From positions 357,975 through 421,974 of the forward strand of contig PKUJ01000027.1 in NCBI GenBank assembly GCA_002869565.1: DNA of 64,000 bases, in the 5' to 3' direction. The notes under the pieces are model-generated. The model worked only from the letters and a program-made list of their open reading frames with translations, was not told the DNA's origin and did no database searches. The translations under genes were made by a program, and so were the position numbers. Every line of letters starts with the position of its first letter. Position 1 is the first letter of the stretch. Shown in pieces: positions 19,943 through 28,440 of this stretch. This stretch comes from Arcobacter sp. Lineage in GTDB: Bacteria; Campylobacterota; Campylobacteria; Campylobacterales; Arcobacteraceae.

Positions 19943-20129
19943 TTCCATTATATTTCATAATTAGGATTTGTTCATAAAGCATATTAGAAAAACCTTCAGG
20001 TAGTTCAGGATTGTTTTTTTCAACATTCTTAATAGTATTTTTAATTTGTTCTTCAGTCATATACTGGACAATAGGCATAATTGTAGTTGCAATTGTTTCT
20101 TTAAATTCTTGTATTTCTTCTTGGGTCAT
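19932..20129 (-). CDS. small acidic helical protein
   Basis: 65 residues starting MTQEEIQEFKETIATTIMP; no cysteine, no membrane segment, predicted mostly helical (amphipathic). The family is unknown to me. Composition resembles its neighbours and it has a plausible spacing to the next minus-strand gene, so it is likely real. No function can be given. Confidence 0.5.
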   Translation of the reverse strand: MTQEEIQEFKETIATTIMPIVQYMTEEQIKNTIKNVEKNNPELPEGFSNMLYEQILIMKYNGRIS

Positions 20130-20209
20130 TTATAAATTCTTTATTCTTGAAATTGTTATGAAATTATATTCACTTTAACTAAAAAAGTAGTTAATTTTAG
20201 AAAAAATTA

Positions 20210-20938
20210 TTAAATATATCCTCCTGTTGCTTGTAATATATTTGTATTATAAGAACTTATCCATACAGCAAGGGCATATTTATTATTTTCTTTTCTAAAT
20301 GGAGCTAGTTTTGTCTCAATTTTAAGATTATTATTTTTAATTTCAGCAAATTTTTGAATATGTTTTATAACTACAAAGTCATGTTCTAAAAGCTTATTTT
20401 TGTTTTCTCCACTTTTTATATCAATTTTATAATCAAAACCCAAAATTGCAATATTTAAATATAATTTTTCATTTTTGATATTTTTATTATAATAAGATAC
20501 CTTTAATAAATTATTATCAAATTGACTAATTAATTTCCCACCGTACTGTTCATCAAATTTCGGAAAGGATTGGTTTGAAAACCATTTTCTATACTCTTTT
20601 GTATTTATTATAAATTGTGGAGTATAAACTGAATTGTTTTTCCATATTTTATTTGCATAATATCTTTGTCTATTATCATTTAGTTTATCTGCAAAAATAT
20701 CTTTCCAACCAATGAAATCCCAGTATGTAACATGAAAAGCCATAGGAATAAATTTAGTGAAAAGTTTAGGGTGATTTTTAAGTTTTGATAACCACTTATC
20801 AGCAGGAGGACAAGAACTACAACCTTGTGAAGTATAAAGTTCTATTATATTAACCCTTTTGCCATTCGACTCAAAAGTGTGTCCTTGTGCAAATAGAAAA
20901 CTTATAGTTACCAAGTTAAGTAATAAAAATTTTCTCAT
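20210..20938 (-). CDS. exported DUF1223 thioredoxin-like protein
   Basis: 242 residues with a signal peptide (about 1-16, FLFAQG). The DUF1223 opening NIIELYTSQGCSSCPPADKW holds a CxxC motif, followed by a thioredoxin-like domain (TPQFIINTKEYRKW) and a beta C-terminal part. It is probably periplasmic with a redox or secreted role; the substrate is unknown. Monocistronic. Confidence 0.8.
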   Translation of the reverse strand: MRKFLLLNLVTISFLFAQGHTFESNGKRVNIIELYTSQGCSSCPPADKWLSKLKNHPKLFTKFIPMAFHVTYWDFIGWKDIFADKLNDNRQRYYANKIWKNNSVYTPQFIINTKEYRKWFSNQSFPKFDEQYGGKLISQFDNNLLKVSYYNKNIKNEKLYLNIAILGFDYKIDIKSGENKNKLLEHDFVVIKHIQKFAEIKNNNLKIETKLAPFRKENNKYALAVWISSYNTNILQATGGYI

Positions 20939-21049
20939 TGTTAAATCCTTTTGTAGAATTTTAAATAAATAGTGTGTAGTTAGTGTAAAATTGAGTATAT
21001 AACATTTTTTATAGTAGTTACCAAGGTGGACTATTTACCGTTTTTTTGG

Positions 21050-21055
21050 TATAAT
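21050..21055 (+). promoter_or_regulatory. -10 box of the TtcA-like gene
   Basis: A perfect TATAAT preceded by a T-run, 29 bases before the TTG start. It is typical of the Campylobacterota housekeeping promoter. Confidence 0.55.
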
Positions 21056-21083
21056 CGCGAAAAAATATATAGGATAGATAATT

Positions 21084-21842
21084 TTGGTAGAACTAAGTAA
21101 AAAAATATCTAAATTAGTTGGTAAAACAAATGCAGAATATGGACTAATAACTGAAGGAGACAAAGTACTTGTCGGTTTTTCAGGCGGGAAAGACTCAACT
21201 ACACTCTTACATGCACTAAATCATTTGAAAAGGGTTGCACCTTATGATTTTGAATTTAAAGCTGTTACAGTTACTTATGGAATGGGTGAACAAGTACAAT
21301 TTTTAGCAGATCATTGTAAAGAACATGGTATTGAACATGAAATTATTGATACTGAGATATATGAATTAGCAGGTGAAAAGATTAGAAAAAATTCATCTTT
21401 TTGTTCATTCTTTTCAAGAATGAGAAGAGGGTATTTATATTCTACTGCACAAGAGCAAGGATACAATAAACTAGCACTTGGTCATCATTTAGATGATGCA
21501 ATGGAATCATTTTTTATGAACTTTTTATATAATGGTGCATTAAGATCTATGCCACCAATATATAAAGCTGAAAATGGTTTAGAAGTTATTCGTCCACTTA
21601 TTTTTTGTAGAGAGAGACAATTACGAGCCTTTGCTGATACAAATGAAATCATGGTTATAGGGGATGAAGCTTGTCCTGCAATGAGATTTGATATTAAAAT
21701 GCCCCATGCAAGAGAAACTACAAAAAAACTTTTAGCACAAATGGAAGAAGATAATCCGCAAATGTTTATTTCTATGAAAGCTGCATTTAACAATATTCAA
21801 ACTTCAACATTCTTTGAAAAAGAATTATTGAATAGAGCTTAA
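21084..21842 (+). CDS. ttcA: TtcA-family PP-loop tRNA thiolation protein
   Basis: A 252-residue PP-loop ATPase with SGGKDST at 33-39 and the TtcA signature SRMRRGYLY followed by LALGHHLDDAMES. The family makes 2-thiocytidine at tRNA position 32 using a [4Fe-4S] cluster. In E. coli the cluster cysteines lie in CxxC and one downstream Cys. Here the first is C107, the aligned second is F110, and the last is C197, so one ligand seems lost. TTG start after AGGATA; followed 3 bases later by DUF523. Confidence 0.75.
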   Translation: MVELSKKISKLVGKTNAEYGLITEGDKVLVGFSGGKDSTTLLHALNHLKRVAPYDFEFKAVTVTYGMGEQVQFLADHCKEHGIEHEIIDTEIYELAGEKIRKNSSFCSFFSRMRRGYLYSTAQEQGYNKLALGHHLDDAMESFFMNFLYNGALRSMPPIYKAENGLEVIRPLIFCRERQLRAFADTNEIMVIGDEACPAMRFDIKMPHARETTKKLLAQMEEDNPQMFISMKAAFNNIQTSTFFEKELLNRA

Positions 21843-21845
21843 TAT

Positions 21846-22334
21846 ATGAAAATTTTAATTTCAGCTTGTTTATTAGGTGAAGATGTAAGATATGATGGAG
21901 AAAATTCTTCTATTGCATTTGGCAAAGATTTTACATTTGCAGAAAAAGAGATATTTATGGATATTCTTTGTGAAAATGAAATATATTCATTTTGTCCTGA
22001 GGTTTCAGGAGGATTAGCTACTCCTAGAGATCCCGCAGAAATAGTAAATAGAACAAAACCTTTTATAGTTAAAAATAAAAATGATGAAGATGTAACAATT
22101 AATTTTTTGATTGGAGCTAGAAATACTTTAGACCTTTGCAAAAATGAAGATATAAAAATAGCAATACTTAAATCAAAATCACCATCTTGTGGAAATGAAA
22201 AAATATATGATGGAACATTTAGCAAAAACCTTATTGAAGGTCAAGGACTTACCGCCAAATTATTAATAGAAAATGGTATAAAAGTTTTTAATGAAAATCA
22301 GTTAAGGGAAATAAAGTTATTATTAGATTATTAA
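21846..22334 (+). CDS. DUF523 protein
   Basis: A 162-residue DUF523 protein: opening ILISACLLGEDVRYDG, middle FCPEVSGGLATPRDPAEI and KSKSPSCG, all conserved cysteine-containing blocks of this family. The biochemical role is unsettled; the cysteines suggest metal or sulfur chemistry. It starts 3 bases after the ttcA-like stop, so an operon and a link to tRNA or sulfur metabolism are inferred. Confidence 0.85.
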   Translation: MKILISACLLGEDVRYDGENSSIAFGKDFTFAEKEIFMDILCENEIYSFCPEVSGGLATPRDPAEIVNRTKPFIVKNKNDEDVTINFLIGARNTLDLCKNEDIKIAILKSKSPSCGNEKIYDGTFSKNLIEGQGLTAKLLIENGIKVFNENQLREIKLLLDY

Positions 22335-22414
22335 ATAGATAAAAGGTTGTAAAATTTATCAATAATTAAATATTATATAATTATAATAAACAATTATATA
22401 TTTAGGAGAGGAAG

Positions 22415-22897
22415 ATGAAAAAATTTATATTACTTATGTTATTTTTATGCAGCTATAGTTTTGCATTTGAAAAAATATCAATTGGGTATGGTGGAGATAC
22501 AAATGATGTAGAATTGTATAACATTGCATTACATCAAAATTTAGATTATCAGTTAATTGATAATACTAACTTGACTTTAGAGGTATCAGCAGAATATGTA
22601 AATGGTAAGGATGATGATCTTTTTATTATAAGTACACAACCAATGCTTAGTTATGATATTACTGATAAATTATACATTGAAGGTGGCGTCGGGATAGCTT
22701 ATTTCAGTGAAAATAAATTGGATGAGAAAAGATTTGGGATGAGTTTTCAATTTAAAGAGAGTCTTGGCTTTGGATATAGATTTAGTGAAAACCTTGAATC
22801 AACGTTAAAATATACACATTATTCAAATGCTGATTTAGATAAGAATGAAAATACTGGTTTAGATTTAGTTATGTTAAAACTTGTATATAAATTTTAA
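22415..22897 (+). CDS. PagL-like outer-membrane acyloxyacyl hydrolase
   Basis: A 160-residue protein with a signal peptide (about 1-18, SYSFA), predicted eight-stranded beta-barrel and a terminal aromatic residue (LVYKF). The HYSNAD motif near 135-140 matches the catalytic His-x-Ser of PagL lipid A 3-O-deacylases. The usual acidic third residue may be the D in GLDL. It would trim lipid A acyl chains in the outer membrane. RBS AGGAGAGG. Confidence 0.7.
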   Translation: MKKFILLMLFLCSYSFAFEKISIGYGGDTNDVELYNIALHQNLDYQLIDNTNLTLEVSAEYVNGKDDDLFIISTQPMLSYDITDKLYIEGGVGIAYFSENKLDEKRFGMSFQFKESLGFGYRFSENLESTLKYTHYSNADLDKNENTGLDLVMLKLVYKF

Positions 22898-22907
22898 CAT
22901 ATAAATA

Positions 22908-23339
22908 TTATAAATTTTCATTTACTAAGTTTGAAAGTCTTAGTGGGTCTAACGCTCCACTAACTCTTTTTACTTCACTTCCATTTTTATAAATAACAAG
23001 GGTTGGAATAGATTTAATTCCAAACTTAGCTCCTAAATTTTGTTCAGTTTCTGTATTAACTTTTACGAAAAGCGCTTTTAATGGATATTTTTGTGAAACT
23101 TCATTATATATTGGAGCAAACATCTTGCAAGGTCCACACCAAGGTGCCCAAAAATCAACTATTACTGGGATCTCTGAATTCACAATTACATGGTCAAAGT
23201 TTGCTTCATTTAATTCGATTGGTGTTGTATCTAAAAGAGAATTTTTGCAAGAACCACAATTTGCTTTTGCATAACTATTTTTTTTTGGAATAGAATTCAC
23301 TTTTTGACAATGGGGACAAACAATATTTATTTTTGACAT
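22908..23339 (-). CDS. trxC: thioredoxin 2-type protein
   Basis: A 143-residue thioredoxin with an N-terminal zinc ribbon (CPHC at 9-12, CGSC at 29-32), then a thioredoxin domain with active site WCGPCK and the cis-proline loop KSIPTLVIYK. It reduces cytoplasmic disulfides and is often tied to oxidative stress. It is third gene of a minus-strand operon behind two flagellum-related genes. Confidence 0.88.
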   Translation of the reverse strand: MSKINIVCPHCQKVNSIPKKNSYAKANCGSCKNSLLDTTPIELNEANFDHVIVNSEIPVIVDFWAPWCGPCKMFAPIYNEVSQKYPLKALFVKVNTETEQNLGAKFGIKSIPTLVIYKNGSEVKRVSGALDPLRLSNLVNENL

Positions 23340-23344
23340 TTTTA

Positions 23345-23584
23345 TTAAGCCTTTAAATTTAATAATACATCAGCTACTGCATTTTGTGTCTCAATACCCT
23401 CTGCATTTGCTTTGTATGATATTACTTCAGGAATTTGTCCAACTATTGAATCTATTAAATCCTGAGTAACTTCTTGAAATTCTGGATCACCTACTGTATT
23501 TGCTACATCAGCTAAATTTGATGCTAACTTATCTACTTGTAAAGCAGAAGCTACCATTGCATTTAAATTATTATCAATTCTCAT
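23345..23584 (-). CDS. small protein with flagellar basal-body C-terminal-like motif
   Basis: 79 residues. The C-terminus (ISYKANAEGIETQNAVADVL) strongly resembles the Flg_bbr_C helix of FlgB/E/F/G-type rod and hook proteins (YEANAKVIxT...LL). The N-terminus (IDNNLNAMVASALQVDKLA) resembles the matching rod helix. It thus looks like a minimal two-helix axial protein lacking any central domain. Its start overlaps the end of the upstream gene. A flagellar or export-related role is inferred. Confidence 0.55.
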   Translation of the reverse strand: MRIDNNLNAMVASALQVDKLASNLADVANTVGDPEFQEVTQDLIDSIVGQIPEVISYKANAEGIETQNAVADVLLNLKA

Positions 23585-24083
23585 AATTAACTCCTTCGTT
23601 TAGAGTGTTTTCTTGTTTACTTTGTAATAATAGTTTGTTAAGGTTTGCAGTACGAGTGATTGCTGCATCTGCACCACTTAAACCATCAACGGAACTTGAA
23701 GCATCTTTTAATTGTTCAAGTTTAACATTTGCACTTCCTTCATCTTTAGGAATAGAAGTATCAAACCTAACAGAACCCCCTGTAGCATAAAGTTTGCCAT
23801 CTGGTCCTATTTGGTAGGTATAAGATATTGGAGCAGTAGTAGCTACTCCTGCGGCATGAGACTGTTCATGAATTTTAGTTTCTGAATCAATGTTTTTAAA
23901 TTTACTTAATACTCTATTATAATCTTTTTCATCATATTTATTATCACTAATATTAACTTTATCATAAGATTCTTGAGTAGATTTTTCTAACTCTTTTTTA
24001 TATATATTTGCAAGTTCTGATCTTTTTTGAGCAATTTGCTGATAAATTAAAGATGGTGACTGTGAAAAATTATTTAATTCCAT
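23574..24083 (-). CDS. SprA-related putative metalloprotease (CJM1_0395 type)
   Basis: 169 residues. The HEQSHAAG motif gives an HExxH zinc site, followed by the family blocks YTYQIGPDGKLYATGG and VRFDTSIPKDEG. This is the SprA-related family widespread in Campylobacterota and other flagellated bacteria; the substrate is unknown. It is first gene of a three-gene operon and has a sigma28-like CGATAT element upstream. Confidence 0.8.
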   Translation of the reverse strand: MELNNFSQSPSLIYQQIAQKRSELANIYKKELEKSTQESYDKVNISDNKYDEKDYNRVLSKFKNIDSETKIHEQSHAAGVATTAPISYTYQIGPDGKLYATGGSVRFDTSIPKDEGSANVKLEQLKDASSSVDGLSGADAAITRTANLNKLLLQSKQENTLNEGVNYEN

Positions 24084-24114
24084 ATATAACCTATTTTAGT
24101 AACTTTATAATATT

Positions 24115-24140
24115 ATATCGAACTTGTTAGAAAAAGTAAA
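24115..24140 (-). promoter_or_regulatory. possible sigma28 (FliA) promoter
   Basis: On the minus strand, TTTACT is followed after about 14 bases by CGATAT, the -10 element used by FliA in Campylobacterota. The flagellar character of the downstream genes supports it; the -35 is imperfect. Confidence 0.35.
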
Positions 24141-24174
24141 TAAAAGGATAAATTTAAAAATCTATCCTCTGAGA

Positions 24175-25719
24175 TTAGTAGTCTATGGCTACTTTGTAGT
24201 TAGGATCATCTTCTTCATATGTACAAAATGGGCCTGCATCTTTAAGAATTTTTTTACAATCTTCACTTAAGTGACTAATTGTAAGTTTTTTACCAGCTTC
24301 TGCATATCTTTTTGTAATAGTATCAATTGCTTCAACTCCTGAGATATCCATAACTCTGGCATCTTTAAAGTCTAAAATGATGTTTTCAGGATCATGTTTT
24401 GTATCAAATAATTCAAAAAATGAAGTAGTTGACCCAAAAAATAGTGGACCATCAAATTCATATACTTTTGTTTCTTCATCTTTTCTGTATGTTCTTGAAC
24501 GAACTTTTGAATGATTCCAAGCAAATACAAGTGCTGAAATGATAATACCTGTAATTACCGCAATTGCAAGATCTGCAAAAATAGTGATAATAGTAACGGC
24601 AACTAAAACAAATTTATCAGCATTTGGCATATATCTAATTCTATTTCCACTTTCCCACTCAAATGTTCCAATTGAAACCATGAACATAATTCCAACTAAA
24701 ACTGCAACTGGAATCATTGCAATAAATCCTGAAAGGGCAACTACAAAAGAAATAAGAAGAATAGCTGCTGTAAAAGCTGATAATCTTCCCCATCCACCAT
24801 TTGAAAAGTTAATGATAGATTGTCCAATCATTGCACAACCAGCCATACCTCCAAAAAGTCCACATGTAATATTTCCTGTACCTTGTGCTATACACTCTTG
24901 GTTTCCACTTCCTCTTTTTCCACCCATCTCATCTAAAACAGAAAGAGTAAGTAACGATTCAATCAATCCAACAAGAGCAACTAAGATAGAAAAAGGAAGA
25001 ACTGTAATAAGTGAATTGAAATTTATATGCAGTGTTGGTAACGCAAAACTTGGCAAGTTCCCTGAAATATTTGCTAAATCTCCAACTCTTTTTGTATCTA
25101 AATCCATACTAATTACAATAGTAGAAATAACTATAATAGCAACAAGTCCAGAAGGAATAGCATTTGAAAGTTTTGGGAAAAATTTAACAATAAGCATTGT
25201 TCCTACTACTAATGCGTACATAATCCAACTTTCACCCTCAAATAAAGGAAATTGTGCCATTGCAATAACTATGGCAAGTCCATTTACAAATCCATACATT
25301 GCTGGTTGAGGAACTAATCGAATTAATTTTCCTAATTTAAAAACACCAATTAAAACTTGAATAACACCTGCTAAAATTGTAGCTAATAATATATATTGGA
25401 GGATAAAAGTAGATAATTCACCATTTGAAGTTAATTGTTGCAATGTATCTTCGGGAAGAGATTCTTTAACCTTTAATCCTAATCCAACTAAAACAACAGC
25501 AACTGCACCCGTTGCTCCTGAAATCATACCAGCTTTACCCCCAATAAGAGCAGTAATTAAACCTAAAATAAATGCTGTATACAATCCTACAAGAGGTGAA
25601 ACTCCCGCAATAATAGAAAAAGCAATAGCCTCAGGAACAAGTGCAATTGCAACAACAATTCCTGATAAGACATCACTTTTGATTGATTGACCTATAAATG
25701 AATCTTTAATATTTAACAA
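24175..25719 (-). CDS. SulP-family anion transporter with STAS domain
   Basis: A 514-residue inner-membrane protein: opening DVLSGIVVAIALVPEAIAFS, about ten or more helices (SLC26/SulP fold), and a C-terminal STAS domain from about 425 (ILDFKDARVMDISGVEAID). It transports sulfate, bicarbonate, dicarboxylate or similar anions; the sequence does not say which. It is the first of two SulP proteins in the window and is divergent from the diguanylate cyclase. Confidence 0.88.
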   Translation of the reverse strand: MLNIKDSFIGQSIKSDVLSGIVVAIALVPEAIAFSIIAGVSPLVGLYTAFILGLITALIGGKAGMISGATGAVAVVLVGLGLKVKESLPEDTLQQLTSNGELSTFILQYILLATILAGVIQVLIGVFKLGKLIRLVPQPAMYGFVNGLAIVIAMAQFPLFEGESWIMYALVVGTMLIVKFFPKLSNAIPSGLVAIIVISTIVISMDLDTKRVGDLANISGNLPSFALPTLHINFNSLITVLPFSILVALVGLIESLLTLSVLDEMGGKRGSGNQECIAQGTGNITCGLFGGMAGCAMIGQSIINFSNGGWGRLSAFTAAILLISFVVALSGFIAMIPVAVLVGIMFMVSIGTFEWESGNRIRYMPNADKFVLVAVTIITIFADLAIAVITGIIISALVFAWNHSKVRSRTYRKDEETKVYEFDGPLFFGSTTSFFELFDTKHDPENIILDFKDARVMDISGVEAIDTITKRYAEAGKKLTISHLSEDCKKILKDAGPFCTYEEDDPNYKVAIDY

Positions 25720-25824
25720 ATTTTAACCTTTCTTAGTAAAGTCGCGATTATATCTAATGAATCATTAAGATAAAATTAAGCTTAAATTATAAGCAATTTT
25801 AATTATTTATAGTTATAATGTCGT

Positions 25825-26937
25825 ATGAAAAAAGAGTTCTATAAAAGTGTTAGTTTTAAACTAGGCGTATTAAGCGTAATTATAATATTTTCTTTATTTG
25901 CATCAAGTCTATTATTTAATTCTCAAATTGATAAATTAAAAAATCGTATTGATTACATATATTTTGGAAATTATGTTCCTGTTCTTAAGCTTCATAGTAT
26001 AGAAGAGAATTATGTCGATTTAATAACTTGTATGAAAACTCATAAAAAATGTAATAGAGATCCTTTTTTTAAGAAGATAAAAAAAGATTGGGAATATTAT
26101 AATAATTCTTACAAAAATTTAAAAGAACGAAAAATTGTCAATGAAATAAATGCTTTCGCAGAACAATCTCTTACATATAATTCAAAGATTTCAACATATA
26201 CAGATATGATAAGGAAAGTTAATTTTTTAAAAGAACATGAAAAAACTGTCGCATATAAGCAAAGAAGGGCATTTCTTGAAGAATATAGTTCGATGAAAGA
26301 TTATCTATTTTATAATATGATAGTTTTAGTAATTGTATCTTTTATATTTATTTCAGTAATTATCTATTCAATAATTAAAAAAGATAATCAACTAAAAATT
26401 CTTACAAAAAAATATAAACTTGATTCCATTACTGACTCAATGACAAAACTTTATAATAGAAAATATTTTGATAAAATTTTTGATAATATGCCATTTATTT
26501 CCAATGCAAATAAATGGAACACAGCTTTCATAATGCTTGATATAGACTTTTTCAAGCAGTATAATGATACTTATGGGCATGATATGGGCGATTTAACATT
26601 AAAAGCTGTCGCAAACGAACTTAAAAATTATTTCAATAAAGAGTATGAATATGTTTTTAGACTTGGAGGTGAAGAGTTTGGTGTTATTTTATTTGATGTA
26701 GATGTTGATATTTTAAAAGAATGTTTAGCAGATGTTAATAAAAACATTGAATCATTAGGTATTGAGCATAAAAATAGTACTATATCAGAGGTTGTTACCA
26801 TTTCGATAGGTGCAGTTATATACGAACCAAATTCATATGTATCTTGTAATAAACTTTATAAAATTGCAGATGAATGTTTATACAAATCAAAACAAAATGG
26901 TAGAAATCAATTTAATATTTATAATGAGGGAGAATAA
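25825..26937 (+). CDS. membrane diguanylate cyclase (GGDEF)
   Basis: 370 residues. Membrane helices at about 12-29 and 155-177 bound a helical periplasmic sensor, followed by a GGDEF domain from about 205 with an intact GGEEF active site in RLGGEEFG and DSMTKLYNR at its start. It makes cyclic di-GMP. No RxxD inhibitory site is visible five residues upstream, so product inhibition may be absent. Its stop overlaps the pssA start (TAATGA). Confidence 0.88.
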   Translation: MKKEFYKSVSFKLGVLSVIIIFSLFASSLLFNSQIDKLKNRIDYIYFGNYVPVLKLHSIEENYVDLITCMKTHKKCNRDPFFKKIKKDWEYYNNSYKNLKERKIVNEINAFAEQSLTYNSKISTYTDMIRKVNFLKEHEKTVAYKQRRAFLEEYSSMKDYLFYNMIVLVIVSFIFISVIIYSIIKKDNQLKILTKKYKLDSITDSMTKLYNRKYFDKIFDNMPFISNANKWNTAFIMLDIDFFKQYNDTYGHDMGDLTLKAVANELKNYFNKEYEYVFRLGGEEFGVILFDVDVDILKECLADVNKNIESLGIEHKNSTISEVVTISIGAVIYEPNSYVSCNKLYKIADECLYKSKQNGRNQFNIYNEGE

Positions 26938-27494
26938 TGACATTTTTATTTAATAAAAACAGTCACTTTAATTTAGCTAATTTGGCAACTTTTTTTAATA
27001 TAGGAGCAGGAGTGCTTGCTATATATTATCTAACACATAATAGTTTTTTTGCTGCAGCACTTTTTGCATGGATTGCAGGAGCCTTTGATATAGTTGATGG
27101 AAAAATTGCAAGAAAATATAATTTGTCAACTGAATTTGGAATTCAATTAGATTCTTTTGCAGATTTCTTATCATTTGTAATAGTTCCTACTATGTTTATA
27201 TATTTTGCAATTATTGATGGTAAAGAACTTATGCTTTTTACTCCATTAGTTGCTTTTGCTTTTATTTATTATGTTATTTCAGGACTTAGAAGATTGATTC
27301 AATTTAATATTAATGCAGAAGAAGGACAAGTTGAAAAGTTTTTTACAGGAGTACCAACTCCTTTAGGTGCAATTTTATTATGGGTAGTTTACTTAATTTG
27401 GTTAACTGGTATGATAAATGAGAACATTGTTTTAATTTTAACTATTATTATAGGATTTACTCTTAATTCAAAAATAAAAATTCCTCACCCTTAA
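26937..27494 (+). CDS. pssA: CDP-diacylglycerol-serine O-phosphatidyltransferase
   Basis: A 185-residue membrane protein with the CDP-alcohol phosphotransferase motif DGKIARKYN...GIQLDSFAD (DGx2ARx8Gx3Dx3D), all residues present. It makes phosphatidylserine, precursor of phosphatidylethanolamine. It is shorter than many homologues, but the helices around the motif are intact and the C-terminus KIKIPHP looks natural. Translationally coupled to the cyclase gene. Confidence 0.85.
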   Translation: MTFLFNKNSHFNLANLATFFNIGAGVLAIYYLTHNSFFAAALFAWIAGAFDIVDGKIARKYNLSTEFGIQLDSFADFLSFVIVPTMFIYFAIIDGKELMLFTPLVAFAFIYYVISGLRRLIQFNINAEEGQVEKFFTGVPTPLGAILLWVVYLIWLTGMINENIVLILTIIIGFTLNSKIKIPHP

Positions 27495-27502
27495 GATAAC
27501 TG

Positions 27503-28411
27503 ATGAATAAAGTTACAACTATAGACTTAGGCTCTAATTCTTTTAGAGTCCTAATATACGACTGTTTAAACAATGAAATAATTAACGAATATAATGAAGT
27601 TACAGGTATGGCTGATGGATTAAATGAGACAAAAGTTATATCAAAAGAGGCACAAGATAGAGTTATAAATGCCATTCATCAATCTTCTATTCAACTTGGG
27701 TATGAACCTAAAGATGCAATATGTGTTACAACAGCAGCTATGAGACTTGCAAATAACAGTCAGGAAGTTTTAGAAAATTTTCTAAATAGTACTGGTGCAA
27801 AATTTAATATAATTGATGGAAAAGAAGAAGCAAGACTTACTTTACTTGCCGTGAAATATGCATTAAAAAGAGAAAAAATTGATTCATCAAAATTTGTTTT
27901 ATTAGATATTGGTGGAGGTTCTACTGAAATCATAATAAATAATGGTGAAAATTTCGAATCTCATAGTTTCAATTTTGGGATAGTTACTTTAACTCAAAAA
28001 TATCTTGAATATGAAGGGTTATTAAAAGAGTTAGACTCTCATAAATTAGATATTAAAATTTTTTTAGATGAATTAGAAATAAATTTAAAAGAGTATACTT
28101 TTGTAGCGACTGCAGGAACTCCTACAACTATTGCTGCAATTAAACTTGGTCAAGATTTTTTTCATTATGATAAAAGTCAAGTTAATGGAACAATTGTAAA
28201 TTTAAATGATTTAGAAGAAGCTTTAGATATTTTTAGCAACTCATCACAAGAAGTTATAACAAAACTTGTAGGACGAGGTAGGGTAGAGTTTATTGAAGTT
28301 GGAATTTATATTTATAGAACTGTTTTTGAAATACTAGGTAAAAAAGAATCTATAGTTTTAGATGATGGATTAAGAGAAGGTGTGGCAATAAACCATTGTT
28401 TATTAAAATAA
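27503..28411 (+). CDS. ppx: Ppx/GppA-family phosphatase
   Basis: 302 residues of the actin-like ASKHA fold: phosphate loop TIDLGSNSFRVLI, then IDGKEEARLT, LLDIGGGSTEI and ATAGTPTTIAA. Family members degrade polyphosphate or convert pppGpp to ppGpp. This short form without the C-terminal HD-like domain is typical of Campylobacterota. It starts 8 bases after pssA. Confidence 0.85.
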   Translation: MNKVTTIDLGSNSFRVLIYDCLNNEIINEYNEVTGMADGLNETKVISKEAQDRVINAIHQSSIQLGYEPKDAICVTTAAMRLANNSQEVLENFLNSTGAKFNIIDGKEEARLTLLAVKYALKREKIDSSKFVLLDIGGGSTEIIINNGENFESHSFNFGIVTLTQKYLEYEGLLKELDSHKLDIKIFLDELEINLKEYTFVATAGTPTTIAAIKLGQDFFHYDKSQVNGTIVNLNDLEEALDIFSNSSQEVITKLVGRGRVEFIEVGIYIYRTVFEILGKKESIVLDDGLREGVAINHCLLK

Positions 28412-28416
28412 AGATT

Positions 28417-28440
28417 AGGCTTTTTTAAGATAAAAGCCTG
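28417..28440. terminator. bidirectional intrinsic terminator
   Basis: AGGCTTTT pairs with AAAAGCCT over a 7-base loop, between the convergent ppx and flagellin-like genes; it overlaps the end of the latter. Confidence 0.6.

Noticed and set aside
24539..25309. 256-codon plus-strand ORF opposite the SulP gene
   Set aside because: Antisense shadow of a well-conserved transporter, with no ribosome site and odd composition (Ile/Thr/Pro-rich).
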